From NCBI GenBank assembly GCA_934176955.1, contig CAKPOS010000009.1:1-58857 (forward strand): a DNA stretch of 58,857 nucleotides. Reading direction: 5' to 3'. Positions 50,743-58,658 of this stretch are shown here, piece by piece. How positions within the stretch are numbered: the stretch's first letter is position 1; the number at the start of each line of letters is the position of its first letter. Source of the stretch: an uncultured Bacilli bacterium. GTDB taxonomy: Bacteria > Bacillota_I > Bacilli_A > RF39 > UBA660. The notes below the pieces were generated by a model. That model had not been told where the DNA came from and ran no database searches. It worked only from the letters and a program-made list of their open reading frames with translations. A program made the position numbers and the translations under genes.

Positions 50743-50955
50743 ATGAAGAAAGTAGATAGATTAAAATCAAAAATTCTTTTAACTCAAATGAAAACTATTC
50801 TTCTTCAAGAAAAAAGAAAGAGTTATTATCGTAATGAAATTAATGTTAGGGAAATTATTCCGTTGTCTAATGATACTAAATTAGTAATTTATGAGAATGG
50901 AATGTTTGATTTCGTTTTGTATCATGAAAAGAAATTAATAAAAGAAAGAAGATAA
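50743..50955 (+). CDS. Small basic protein, unknown function
   Basis: 70 residues, rich in Lys, Arg and Glu, starting behind AAGGTGGTGAAAAC. The N-terminal half (VDRLKSKILLTQMKTILLQE) is an amphipathic helix; the end has alternating hydrophobic strands (KLVIYENGMFDFVLYHEKKL). No known motif. Last gene of rnc-rhomboid-this, before a strong terminator. Confidence 0.5.
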   Translation: MKKVDRLKSKILLTQMKTILLQEKRKSYYRNEINVREIIPLSNDTKLVIYENGMFDFVLYHEKKLIKERR

Positions 50956-50972
50956 AATTCTTATTAGTCAAT

Positions 50973-51028
50973 AAAAAAACAATCAAGTAGAGTTTTCGTT
51001 AGATATTCTTCTTGATTGTTTTTTTTAT
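50973..51028. terminator. Strong bidirectional terminator
   Basis: AACAATCAAG pairs with CTTGATTGTT around a 25-base loop, with A-run before and T-run after. Confidence 0.85.
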
Positions 51029-51057
51029 AGGAAATAATATTAAACGTGTTCGTACAA

Positions 51058-51111
51058 AATAAAGGCAAGCTAGATGTATCTACTTGCTTAGATGGAATCC
51101 AAAGACATTCC
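51058..51111. other. Two adjacent hairpins downstream of rodA
   Basis: GCAAG-c-TAGA-tgta-TCTA-CTTGC (about 51065-51085) and ATGGAAT-ccaaagac-ATTCCAT (about 51092-51113) lie side by side. Read leftward they form the 3' end of the rodA transcript. The same stretch is also open in one leftward frame (51137 to 50964, 57 codons, starting MIHYILNDMECLWIPSKQ), without a ribosome binding site. Confidence 0.35.
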
Positions 51112-51160
51112 ATATCATTCAAAATATAATGTATCATAATTAGTTAATTTATATAATAAA

Positions 51161-52303
51161 TTAATTGGTATATCTTAAATTTTCATTAGAAACATTAAAA
51201 ATCATTCCTACTAATAACATATAAGATAGAAGGGAAGAACCGCCATAACTAATAAATGGTAAAGTAATTCCCATAATAGGGAGTAATCCTATTGTCATTG
51301 AGATATTTTGTACTTGTTGGAATAGAAGTACAGCAATAACTCCTCCAATGGCATATTTATCCATAAAATCATTGGCTTTAAAGGTTGTATGAATTAAGTT
51401 CATATCAAAGAATATGATTAATAAAATTAATAAACTAGCACCTAATAGCCCAAAGTTTGAGGCAATGACAGAAAAGATAAAGTCTGTTTGCATTTCAGGA
51501 AAATAAATAGGGGTATGATTAAATCCATGTCCAAATATTCCAGCAGAACCAATGGCAATTAGAGAGTTTTTTAATTGCATTCCGCTACTAGCAGACCAAT
51601 TGGTAATTCTATCGATACGATAGAATAATCCTGTTCCAAAAACCTTTAAAAATAAATCTTGGTTACTAATATAAATTAATGCTCCTGTACCTAGGACAAT
51701 CCCTACTAATAAAAAGGCAATAAAAAACCATCTTTTTCTAATTCCTCCAATAAATAACATAGTTGCTGTAATAATTAAATAAATCATTACAGCGCCTGTA
51801 TCTGGCTCGACAAAAGTTAAGGCAGAGGGAATTCCTACTAAGATTAAAATTTTTATTAAAAATCTAAATTCTTCTTGAATGGTTGGTTCAAGATATTTTT
51901 CATTAAATTCATGAATTAATCTTGCTAAAATAATAATTAAAAATACTTTCATAAATTCACTAGGTTGGATTGTTCCAATATAAGGAATTTTAAACCAACA
52001 AGTTGCATTTTTTCTTGTTACTCCAAAGAATAATACTAATATTAGGGATAAAACCCCAAAAGAATAAAACCACCACGCATTATTATATAAAAATTTATTT
52101 CCTAAAAACATCATAAGATAAGCTAGGAAAAAGCCAATGATGTACCATACTCCTTGTTTTAACCAGTAATCTTGAAAATCACTACCTAGTGCACTTTTGG
52201 TACAGTAGATAGAAATAATACTAATGATTCCAAATAAAATAAGGGGAATAATAATTCCATTTTCTACTTTAAATTTTGATATATTTTTGATAATTATCAC
52301 CAC
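51161..52303 (-). CDS. rodA: RodA-type SEDS peptidoglycan polymerase
   Basis: About 380 residues with ten membrane helices. SEDS motifs: GTIQPSEFMKVFLIIILARL, VEPDTGAVMIYL near residue 180, FPEMQTDFIFSVIASNFG in the periplasmic loop and LPFISYGGSSLLSY near 355. The FPExxTDFIF/ISYGGSS pattern is typical of RodA. It polymerises side-wall glycan strands. The start is unclear: the frame begins GTG-GTG-ATA-ATT-ATC where GGTGAT is itself the likely ribosome binding site, so either GTG 52303 or an ATT/ATC start is used. It is transcribed alone. Confidence 0.88.
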   Translation of the reverse strand: MVIIIKNISKFKVENGIIIPLILFGIISIISIYCTKSALGSDFQDYWLKQGVWYIIGFFLAYLMMFLGNKFLYNNAWWFYSFGVLSLILVLFFGVTRKNATCWFKIPYIGTIQPSEFMKVFLIIILARLIHEFNEKYLEPTIQEEFRFLIKILILVGIPSALTFVEPDTGAVMIYLIITATMLFIGGIRKRWFFIAFLLVGIVLGTGALIYISNQDLFLKVFGTGLFYRIDRITNWSASSGMQLKNSLIAIGSAGIFGHGFNHTPIYFPEMQTDFIFSVIASNFGLLGASLLILLIIFFDMNLIHTTFKANDFMDKYAIGGVIAVLLFQQVQNISMTIGLLPIMGITLPFISYGGSSLLSYMLLVGMIFNVSNENLRYTN

Positions 52304-52377
52304 TTTTCTAAAAATATTTTAACACAGATTAAAAAGTTTTAAAACAATTTATTGAAAGATAAAAAAAAATGTTGATT

Positions 52378-52426
52378 GAAAAGTTAAATGGAATAGTAAA
52401 AATTACAATGTTCCATTTAACTTTTC
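52378..52426. repeat. Perfect 16-bp inverted repeat
   Basis: GAAAAGTTAAATGGAA at 52378-52393 is exactly complementary to TTCCATTTAACTTTTC at 52411-52426; the loop is 17 bases. It lies between rodA and the relic of the lectin-like gene. It may be a terminator-like hairpin or one end of a small mobile repeat. Confidence 0.75.
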
Positions 52427-52479
52427 ATTTTACCGATTAAAAAAATATGATAAAATTTCATTGGAATAGTGTTTTATAA

Positions 52480-52597
52480 TAGGTAAGGTGATTGATGTTA
52501 GTAATTTATTGATAAATTTTGGAAATTTGTAGAGAAGATAGGAAAATCAAATTATGATGTTTTTTTATTATCAATAATGGAGGATATTATTCAGTAA
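52480..52597 (+). pseudogene. Deletion relic of a lectin-like surface gene paralogue
   Basis: The sequence taggtaaggtgattgat and the following ~70 bases align with the ribosome binding site and first ~25 codons of the surface gene at 8641-8725 (compare ggaaatttgtagagaagata with ggaagtttgtggataagata), but with a frameshift and in-frame stops. It then jumps to attatcaataatggagga and tattatt, which matches the end of that gene near 10310-10335. The middle 1.5 kb is deleted. A terminator hairpin follows. Confidence 0.75.
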
Positions 52598-52603
52598 GAT
52601 AAT

Positions 52604-52638
52604 ATTTCTCAAATCTTTTTCTACTTGAGAAATTTTTA
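52604..52638 (+). terminator. Terminator after the relic
   Basis: ATTTCTCAA-atctttttctac-TTGAGAAAT followed by TTTT. Confidence 0.75.
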
Positions 52639-52718
52639 CTAGGAAAAGATAAATTTAAGTATTTTCATTTTCTAAAAATCATTATATAATATAGATGTAA
52701 TAGAAGTGGGGAATATCA

Positions 52719-53174
52719 ATGAAAGTAATTGTACAAAGATGTATGAAAGCAAGTGTTTCTGTAGAAAATAAAATAGTAGGGAAAATAGACAAAGGATTAA
52801 TGTTATTAGTAGGTTTTACTTATGGAGATACGGAAAAAGAAATTGATTATCTTATTGATAAGATTGTTCATTTAAGAATATTTGATGATGAGAATGGTGT
52901 AATGAATCAATCTTTATTAGATGTTAGTGGCAGTATTTTATCGATTAGTCAATTTACCTTATATGCAGATACAAGAAAAGGAAGAAGACCTTCTTATATT
53001 AAAGCTTTAAATGGAGAAGAGGCGAATACTTTATATCAATTATTTAATCAAAAATTACGTCAATTTACTATTGTTGAAGAAGGAATATTTGGTGCTGATA
53101 TGAAGGTGGATTTTATTAACGATGGACCAGTTACGATTATTTTAGAGAAAGAAGGAGATAACAATGGAAAATAA
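52719..53174 (+). CDS. dtd: D-aminoacyl-tRNA deacylase
   Basis: 151 residues, the usual length. Active-site motif ILSISQFTLYADTRKGRRPS near residue 70 (the family S-Q-F-T-L) and the cross-subunit motif INDGPVTIILE near 130 are intact. It hydrolyses D-Tyr and other D-aminoacyl-tRNAs and mischarged Gly-tRNA(Ala). ATG follows AGAAGTGGGGAATATCA. It overlaps the transporter gene by 11 bp. In many Bacillota dtd follows relA; relA is not in the window. Confidence 0.95.
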   Translation: MKVIVQRCMKASVSVENKIVGKIDKGLMLLVGFTYGDTEKEIDYLIDKIVHLRIFDDENGVMNQSLLDVSGSILSISQFTLYADTRKGRRPSYIKALNGEEANTLYQLFNQKLRQFTIVEEGIFGADMKVDFINDGPVTIILEKEGDNNGK

Positions 53175-54228
53175 AGTTAATTATAAGTTATTAAATATTT
53201 TATTAGGAATTTTAATTGTTTGTTTATTATATTTTATTAAAGATTTATGGTTAGGAATACTTTCTAAAATTATTGCTATTCTTCTTCCTTTTTTAGTTGC
53301 TTTTGCTGTTTCTTATGCAATTTATCCTTATTGTAAGAAATTAGAAGGTTATGGTCTTCCTAAATGGCTTTCTATGTTTGTGATTTATTTTATTATTATA
53401 GGTTTTCTTATTTTAATTGGAATTACAGTAGTTCCTATGTTATATGATCAAGTTGTATTATTTTTAAGTAATATTTCTGCTGTTATTACGGATGTTTCTT
53501 CTAAATATGAAGTAGATTTAGGTGTTTTACAGAAGTCTATCTCTACCATGTCTAGTGATATTTTAAAGGATGTAGGAACTTATATTTCAAACGGGGCGAT
53601 TAATATATTAAATGCTTCTATTAGTGTCCTTACCAATTTGATTATTGTAGTTGCTGTTAGTGTTTATTTTTTATGGGATATGGATTCTATTCGGGCAACG
53701 GTTAAAAAAAGTTTAAAACGATTAAAGGGAAGATATTATTCTTATGTAAAGAGATTAGATACGGAGATTAATAATTATTTTAGTGGTTTATTTAAGACAA
53801 TTTTAATTCAATTTATTGAATATACGATTGTTTTTAAATTAATTGGTCATCCTAATTATTTAATTTTAAGTATTTTAGCTGCTGTTACTACTATTATTCC
53901 TTATTTTGGAGGATTTATTGTGAATGTTTTAGCGGTAATTATTGCTTCAGTTGTTAGTACAAAATTATTAATTTTAACTTTAATTGTTTGTTTAGTTTGT
54001 CCTAATATTGATGGTTATATTATTGCTCCTAAAGTATATGGTAAGACTAATCAACTTCCTGCTTTAGTCAATATTTTTGCTGTATTTGCTGGTGGTATTT
54101 TAGGAGGATTCTGGGGAATAGTAATTTCTCTTCCTGTTGCTATTATTATTATTGCTACTTATCGTTTCTTTAAAGAAGATATTAATCAGAAAATTGTAAC
54201 AATAAAAGAAAAAAAGCAAGAAAGTTAG
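53164..54228 (+). CDS. AI-2E family transporter-like membrane protein
   Basis: 354 residues with about eight membrane helices. The AI-2E family (YdiK/YtvI/TqsA) pattern is present: VAFAVSYAIYPYCKKLEGYG near residue 40, a long amphipathic central segment and the conserved C-terminal stretch DGYIIAPKVYGKTNQLPALV followed by NIFAVFAGGILGGFWGIVIS. Although the family is named for autoinducer-2 export, most members are uncharacterised. Co-transcribed with dtd by 11 bp overlap. Confidence 0.85.
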   Translation: MENKVNYKLLNILLGILIVCLLYFIKDLWLGILSKIIAILLPFLVAFAVSYAIYPYCKKLEGYGLPKWLSMFVIYFIIIGFLILIGITVVPMLYDQVVLFLSNISAVITDVSSKYEVDLGVLQKSISTMSSDILKDVGTYISNGAINILNASISVLTNLIIVVAVSVYFLWDMDSIRATVKKSLKRLKGRYYSYVKRLDTEINNYFSGLFKTILIQFIEYTIVFKLIGHPNYLILSILAAVTTIIPYFGGFIVNVLAVIIASVVSTKLLILTLIVCLVCPNIDGYIIAPKVYGKTNQLPALVNIFAVFAGGILGGFWGIVISLPVAIIIIATYRFFKEDINQKIVTIKEKKQES

Positions 54229-54276
54229 TATTAGGAATGAAGTGTTTTAAGTGAGGTTTATTTCACTAGTTAGTTT

Positions 54277-54313
54277 AAAAAAAGTATCAGTTAAATATTT
54301 CTGATACTTTTTT
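54277..54313. terminator. Bidirectional terminator
   Basis: AAAGTATCAG-ttaaatattt-CTGATACTTT flanked by A- and T-runs between the convergent transporter and yneF genes. Confidence 0.85.
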
Positions 54314-54521
54314 ACATATATTTATTCATTTGTTTCATCATTTGATTGATTTGTTTTTGATTAGGTGTTCTTCCCATTGAAGACATCATTGCTTTAATCA
54401 TTTGTTCGTTAATAGGAGGATTTTCTTTTAAATATTTCATCATAAATTTTCTAGCGATGAAAAATCCAATAATTCCTCCTGCAATTAGTCCAATCACTAA
54501 ATATAATATATCTCTTAACAT
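54312..54521 (-). CDS. yneF: YneF family (UPF0154) membrane protein
   Basis: 69 residues. One N-terminal membrane helix with LIAGGIIGFFIARKFMMKYL and then the UPF0154 signature LKENPPINEQMIKAMMSSMG followed by RTPNQKQINQMMKQM. Function unknown; it is conserved in Bacillota. It lies directly downstream of the sirA-like gene, as yneF lies next to sirA (yneE) in Bacillus. Confidence 0.93.
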   Translation of the reverse strand: MLRDILYLVIGLIAGGIIGFFIARKFMMKYLKENPPINEQMIKAMMSSMGRTPNQKQINQMMKQMNKYM

Positions 54522-54570
54522 ACTTATCCCTCCATGTATTCATTTTACTAAAAATAAGTATTTTTGTCCA

Positions 54571-55005
54571 TTACTTTGCTAGTAACTCTTCTTTTTTATG
54601 GACATTTTCTAACCAAAAATAGTCTTGATTTTCAAAATCACAGATGAATAATTTGTTATTGAATTTTTGAAGACTATCAAAGAAAGAAGGATAGTTAATA
54701 CTACTTTTTAATTTTAGACAATAATTACTGACCATTAATTTACTATATTCATGATAATTAGAAATGAGATGAATATTTGCTTTGTTGTTATAATAAACAT
54801 CTACTTTATGATTAATATTTAAAAAGTTATTCATAAAGAGTTTGTTAAAATGATTGGTTATTGCTTCATAATAATTAGTTGATAGCATCATATCATGTCT
54901 GTTTGTATAGTAGGTATCTTCTAGCATTTTGTAAAGCTTATAAGGATATTTATTATAGACTTCATAGAAAAAATCATTTACATTATAAATATAAAATATT
55001 CGCAT
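54571..55005 (-). CDS. sirA: SirA-like sporulation inhibitor of replication
   Basis: 144 residues from ATG 55005, behind GGTGATCAAA. The ending CDFENQDYFWLENVHKKEEL corresponds to the Bacillus SirA ending VDFNAERYGWLHPVKE, and the start MRIFYIYNVNDFFYEVYNKY to its FYxYLI..F opening. SirA binds DnaA and blocks new rounds of replication when sporulation begins. The yneF neighbour is shared with Bacillus. Similarity is modest, so this is a family-level call; if right it adds to the sporulation evidence. Confidence 0.65.
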   Translation of the reverse strand: MRIFYIYNVNDFFYEVYNKYPYKLYKMLEDTYYTNRHDMMLSTNYYEAITNHFNKLFMNNFLNINHKVDVYYNNKANIHLISNYHEYSKLMVSNYCLKLKSSINYPSFFDSLQKFNNKLFICDFENQDYFWLENVHKKEELLAK

Positions 55006-55075
55006 TTTGATCACCAAATATAATATATAAGAAGTAGGGCAAATATTTTGTCGAAATAGAAGAAAAAATAAAATT

Positions 55076-55687
55076 TTAAAAATATTGATTTAAGGAAGAG
55101 ATTACTTGTGAAGGGTTGTAGCCATCTCTTAATAGGGAATTGTATAATTTATTTCTTAGTTTATAATTATCTAATTTATGGTTACTTTTGATTGCTTTTT
55201 CGATTTTTTTATTGATTTTTTCTTGGATGATTTCTTCATTAAATAAGTATTTATTTTCTTCGATGATGGAGGGAGAGATATTTAATTTTTTTAGTTCATT
55301 GATGATTCTGTATTCTCCCATGTTAGTAAACTTTAATTTATCATGAATAAAACATTTGGTAAAATACTTATCATTCAATAATCCTTTTTTTGTTAGCTTT
55401 TCTATGATAAAGATTCTATCTTCTTCTGTTACTTGTTTTCTTTTTAGATAATCATCGATTTCTTTAGTGGAACGAAGTCTAGTTTGAATATATTTAACGC
55501 AGGCATTATAGTATTCTTGTAGATTTGTATTGATTAGTATTTTATTGTATAAATGAGCATCTAATTCTTTTTTTAGTAATAGTTCATTTTCTAGAATTAC
55601 ATCATCATAGGTATCGATAATTTCTCCATTATCTAAGTAAAGTCGATATTTTAAAGCACCAATTTTTTCGTACTTTTCTATTTTCAT
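55076..55687 (-). CDS. recX: RecX family regulatory protein
   Basis: 203 residues built of three-helix repeats typical of RecX: YIQTRLRSTKEIDDYLKRKQ, DRIFIIEKLTKKGLLNDKYF and KFTNMGEYRIINELKKLNIS, then two C-terminal repeats. The N-terminal domain (KIGALKYRLYLDNGEII) is the extended beta form found in Bacillota. RecX limits RecA filament growth. ATG 55687 begins 1 bp after the rbgA stop, without a clear ribosome binding site, so translation is probably coupled to rbgA. Confidence 0.85.
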   Translation of the reverse strand: MKIEKYEKIGALKYRLYLDNGEIIDTYDDVILENELLLKKELDAHLYNKILINTNLQEYYNACVKYIQTRLRSTKEIDDYLKRKQVTEEDRIFIIEKLTKKGLLNDKYFTKCFIHDKLKFTNMGEYRIINELKKLNISPSIIEENKYLFNEEIIQEKINKKIEKAIKSNHKLDNYKLRNKLYNSLLRDGYNPSQVISSLNQYF

Positions 55688-55688
55688 T

Positions 55689-56606
55689 TTAGTTTTGTTC
55701 AAATCTATCGAAGGTAACTTTTCCTAAAGATCCTTCTCTTAAATCTTTTAATATTATAGTGGAAACTTTTTCAATATCTACTTCATTTTTGGAGATTGCT
55801 CCAATTTTTTGTCCTATTGTGTCGATGATTTTAGGAGTATCTTCTAGATTTTCTATTTGGTAGCGTTGTTTTAGAAATTCAGGGTAATATTTTTTTAGGG
55901 TTTCTAAAATGTAGATTGAAACTTGTTCTTTGTTTAGAATTTCTTCTTTGATAGCGGTCATTGAGGCTAAATTTAGGGCAGTATTTTTTCCTTCTAGTTT
56001 TGGCCATAAAATTCCTGGGGTATCTAATAGTTCTAAATATGCGTTAATTCTTATCCATTCCAAATTTTTAGTAATTCCTGGTTTATTTCCTACATTGGTT
56101 GCTTTTTTACCTACTAATCGATTAATTAGGGTGCTTTTTCCTACGTTAGGTATACCTAGGATTAATATTCTTGTTTTTCTAGGTTTTAGTCCTTTAGCTT
56201 GTCTTTTTTTGTTTAATTCTTGAGCAATGGTATCGATTTTACTAAAAATACTGTTCAAGTTTTTATCATGTAAAAGGTCTATTAATAGTACTTGATAGCC
56301 TTTTTCTTCATAATATTTTTTCCAATTATTTGTCATTTGTTCATCACATAAATCTTTTTTGGTCATGATTAAGATTCTTGGTTTGTTTTTTATCAAAGAA
56401 TCAATTTCTTTATTTTTAGAGGATAGGGGAATCCTGGCATCAATTACTTCTAATACCATATCAATTAAATTAATTTTTTCAGAAATTTCTCTTTTGGTTT
56501 TAGCCATATGACCAGGGTACCAGTTGATACCGATTTTTTCAACCTTATTATTTTGTTGATTATTTTTCTTTTCTGCTCTGATTTTTCTTTTTTGATACAT
56601 ATCCAT
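55689..56606 (-). CDS. rbgA: Ribosome biogenesis GTPase RbgA
   Basis: 305 residues. A circularly permuted GTPase: G4 IMTKKDLC precedes G1 LGIPNVGKSTLINRL and G3 LLDTPGILWPK. The N-terminal NWYPGHMAKTKREISEKI motif is the RbgA hallmark. It promotes late 50S assembly. The ATG follows GGAAGTGATTTAA. Its first ~30 codons and ribosome binding site are duplicated 2 kb upstream (58572-58658), with the RhuM-GNAT pair between. It is now directly downstream of the GNAT gene and probably read from that operon. Confidence 0.94.
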   Translation of the reverse strand: MDMYQKRKIRAEKKNNQQNNKVEKIGINWYPGHMAKTKREISEKINLIDMVLEVIDARIPLSSKNKEIDSLIKNKPRILIMTKKDLCDEQMTNNWKKYYEEKGYQVLLIDLLHDKNLNSIFSKIDTIAQELNKKRQAKGLKPRKTRILILGIPNVGKSTLINRLVGKKATNVGNKPGITKNLEWIRINAYLELLDTPGILWPKLEGKNTALNLASMTAIKEEILNKEQVSIYILETLKKYYPEFLKQRYQIENLEDTPKIIDTIGQKIGAISKNEVDIEKVSTIILKDLREGSLGKVTFDRFEQN

Positions 56607-56628
56607 TTAAATCACTTCCTATCTTTTA
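56518..56628. repeat. Direct repeat copy A (functional rbgA 5' end)
   Basis: From taccagttgatacc to the ribosome binding site region. It matches copy B at 58573-58676 with four substitutions and one 3-bp indel over the ~89 bp from the INW codons to the ATG; similarity fades ~20 bp beyond the ATG. The stop codon of the GNAT gene lies inside this copy. Confidence 0.9.
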
Positions 56629-57416
56629 TATTTTTTCTTTTCTACTTCTTTCAAAATAATTTTATCTTCATAATCAAAATATTCATATTCATAAGTACTA
56701 TTTTTATAATAAACATACACATTGTGTAATCCATTTTTGTACCACACTGAATAATTAAAATTATCATCTTTAAATATTTGGTTTAATTGTGCCTCTATTT
56801 CAACATTTCTTTTATCGTATACTTCTTCTATTTTTAATGTTTCAAATTCATTTAACTTTGGGTGATTCGTTAAAGTTTTTAGAATGTTCCAACCATTTTT
56901 TTCATTTTTATTTAATATATTAAATCCGAAATCCAAGTATAATTTTGCCGCCAACCATGTTGTAGTTTGTGTGTGCAAAATTATACCTTTATGCTCTAAT
57001 TCATTTGCAATTTCTAATATTTTTGTAATCAATGGCTTTGCTAAACCCTTACCTTGATAGTCTTTTTTTATTGCTACCCAATCTACTGCACCATTATATC
57101 CAAACTCTTCTTTGCTTAGTAGGGATACAGTTGCAGTACCAACCTTTTCATTTGTTTTATCATCCACTATAAATATACATCTTTTATTTAGCTCTTGAAT
57201 GAATGTATCATAGAAATCATGAAATATCATTATTCCTTCTTCGATAGCACAAAATTCTCCACTCTCAATATGAATATTTATCCAATCATTCATATTCCCG
57301 TCTTTATAAAATTCAAAATGAAAACCATCAGGTAATGAATATTTTTTATAAATAGATGTATCTTTATAATACATTAATAATTCATAATATTTTATTGTAT
57401 TGTCATAAGATTTCAT
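56619..57416 (-). CDS. GNAT family N-acetyltransferase, partner of RhuM
   Basis: 265 residues. GNAT core in the middle: a long first part, then TATVSLLSKEEFGYNGAVDW and the acetyl-CoA loop KDYQGKGLAKPLITKILEIA near residue 137, followed by LHTQTTTWLAAKLYLDFGF. An extra ~75-residue C-terminal domain is not recognised. The start overlaps the RhuM stop by one base (TAATG), so the two are translationally coupled. The size and extra domains differ from TacT-type toxin acetyltransferases (150-180 residues). The Lys/Asn-rich composition differs from neighbouring core genes. Confidence 0.75.
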   Translation of the reverse strand: MKSYDNTIKYYELLMYYKDTSIYKKYSLPDGFHFEFYKDGNMNDWINIHIESGEFCAIEEGIMIFHDFYDTFIQELNKRCIFIVDDKTNEKVGTATVSLLSKEEFGYNGAVDWVAIKKDYQGKGLAKPLITKILEIANELEHKGIILHTQTTTWLAAKLYLDFGFNILNKNEKNGWNILKTLTNHPKLNEFETLKIEEVYDKRNVEIEAQLNQIFKDDNFNYSVWYKNGLHNVYVYYKNSTYEYEYFDYEDKIILKEVEKKKYKR

Positions 57417-58420
57417 TATTTATCCCCTTTACTTTCATTTAAATACTTATGGTAAAATTCATCCATTGAAGAAATATATTTTTGATCTTGTATAATTCTA
57501 AATTTTTCATATTCTTTTTCTGCTTTTTCTACTGCTTCTTTATGAGATATATTGCCACTATTATTTAATATTTCTTTTCTTCTAAATTTTAATAAATCAT
57601 CAGTGGCAGTTATCCAATCTTTCATTGTCATTACATGTCTTTGCTTTGCTTCATCTTCAGCAAATATTAAAAACATATTTGTTAAATCTTTTAAATTATT
57701 CATTTCTTTTTCGTTTAAATAATTTTTTGCAATAATCACATCATATTTATATATTAAACCATCAGGAGAATTTTTCCAATTAGTTAGTCCCATATGTTCT
57801 TTATCTGAGTTTGCTCTACTATATATTAATTCGGCAGCAGTATGTCCACTTATAGCGAAATGCAACTTATTTTGAACTATTTTAAAGAAAGTATACGCTT
57901 CTTCTGACTTAGGATTGTAATCAGTTGCTGTTGCAATAAATAAATCAGTGATTTTTTGGTATGCCATTCTTTCACTTACTCTAATTGTTTTGATACGTTC
58001 TAATAATTCATCAAAATATTTTGCATCATATTTATTTCCATTTATAAAACGTTCATCATTTAATGCAAAACCCTTTGTCATATATTCTTTTAATATTTTT
58101 GTTGCCCATATTCTAAATTCTGTTGCTTTTTTAGAATTAATTCTATAACCCACAGCAATTATAGCATCTAAACTATAAATAGTTGTGTTATAGTTTTTTC
58201 CGTCATCTGCAGTTAACGAGCATTTCTCGGTAACTGATTTTTTATCTAACTCATTATCTTCAAATATGTGTTTCAAGTGTAAACTTATATTATCTGTAGA
58301 ACATTCAAAAACTTTTGACATTCCTTTTTGTGATAACCATAAAGTTTCATCTTTATAAATAGCATCTACTATAATATTACCCTCACTATTTTTATATATA
58401 ATTAATTTATTATCTTCCAT
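57416..58420 (-). CDS. RhuM family protein
   Basis: 334 residues. The full RhuM (virulence_RhuM) pattern: IIYKNSEGNIIVDAIYKDET followed by LWLSQKGMSKVFECS (an HTH-like region near residue 30), AIIAVGYRINSKKATEFRIW near 100, GHTAAELIYSRANSDKEHMG and KNYLNEKEMNNL further on. Length agrees with other members (320-340). RhuM proteins lie on pathogenicity or defence-type islands beside restriction-modification and other accessory genes, but their activity is unknown. ATG 58420 follows AAAGGAG; the long frame includes 12 extra codons. Followed by the GNAT gene in the same unit. Confidence 0.88.
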   Translation of the reverse strand: MEDNKLIIYKNSEGNIIVDAIYKDETLWLSQKGMSKVFECSTDNISLHLKHIFEDNELDKKSVTEKCSLTADDGKNYNTTIYSLDAIIAVGYRINSKKATEFRIWATKILKEYMTKGFALNDERFINGNKYDAKYFDELLERIKTIRVSERMAYQKITDLFIATATDYNPKSEEAYTFFKIVQNKLHFAISGHTAAELIYSRANSDKEHMGLTNWKNSPDGLIYKYDVIIAKNYLNEKEMNNLKDLTNMFLIFAEDEAKQRHVMTMKDWITATDDLLKFRRKEILNNSGNISHKEAVEKAEKEYEKFRIIQDQKYISSMDEFYHKYLNESKGDK

Positions 58421-58571
58421 AAATAATCTCCTTTCTTTTAGTTTTTCATAAGTCATACACTTATCAATTTAAATTAAAATTTATTAAAAAATGTCCCAAA
58501 ATGTAAAAAGCATTTAGTAAAAATTCCTTTTATTTTCAAGTATTCAAGTGTGTTTTTTCATGACTCCCCAC

Positions 58572-58658
58572 TTACCAGTTGATACCGATTTTTTCAACCT
58601 CATTATTTTGTTGATTATTTTTCTTTTTTGCTCTGATTTTTTTTTGGTACATATCCAT
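58572..58658 (-). pseudogene. Truncated 5' copy of rbgA
   Basis: The frame MDMYQKKIRAKKKNNQQNNE followed by VEKIGINW ends in TAA exactly where copy A continues with YPGHM. Its ATG and GAAGTGATTAAA-like ribosome binding site are intact, so a 28-residue peptide could still be made. It marks the original promoter-proximal end of rbgA, separated from the gene by the inserted pair. Confidence 0.88.
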
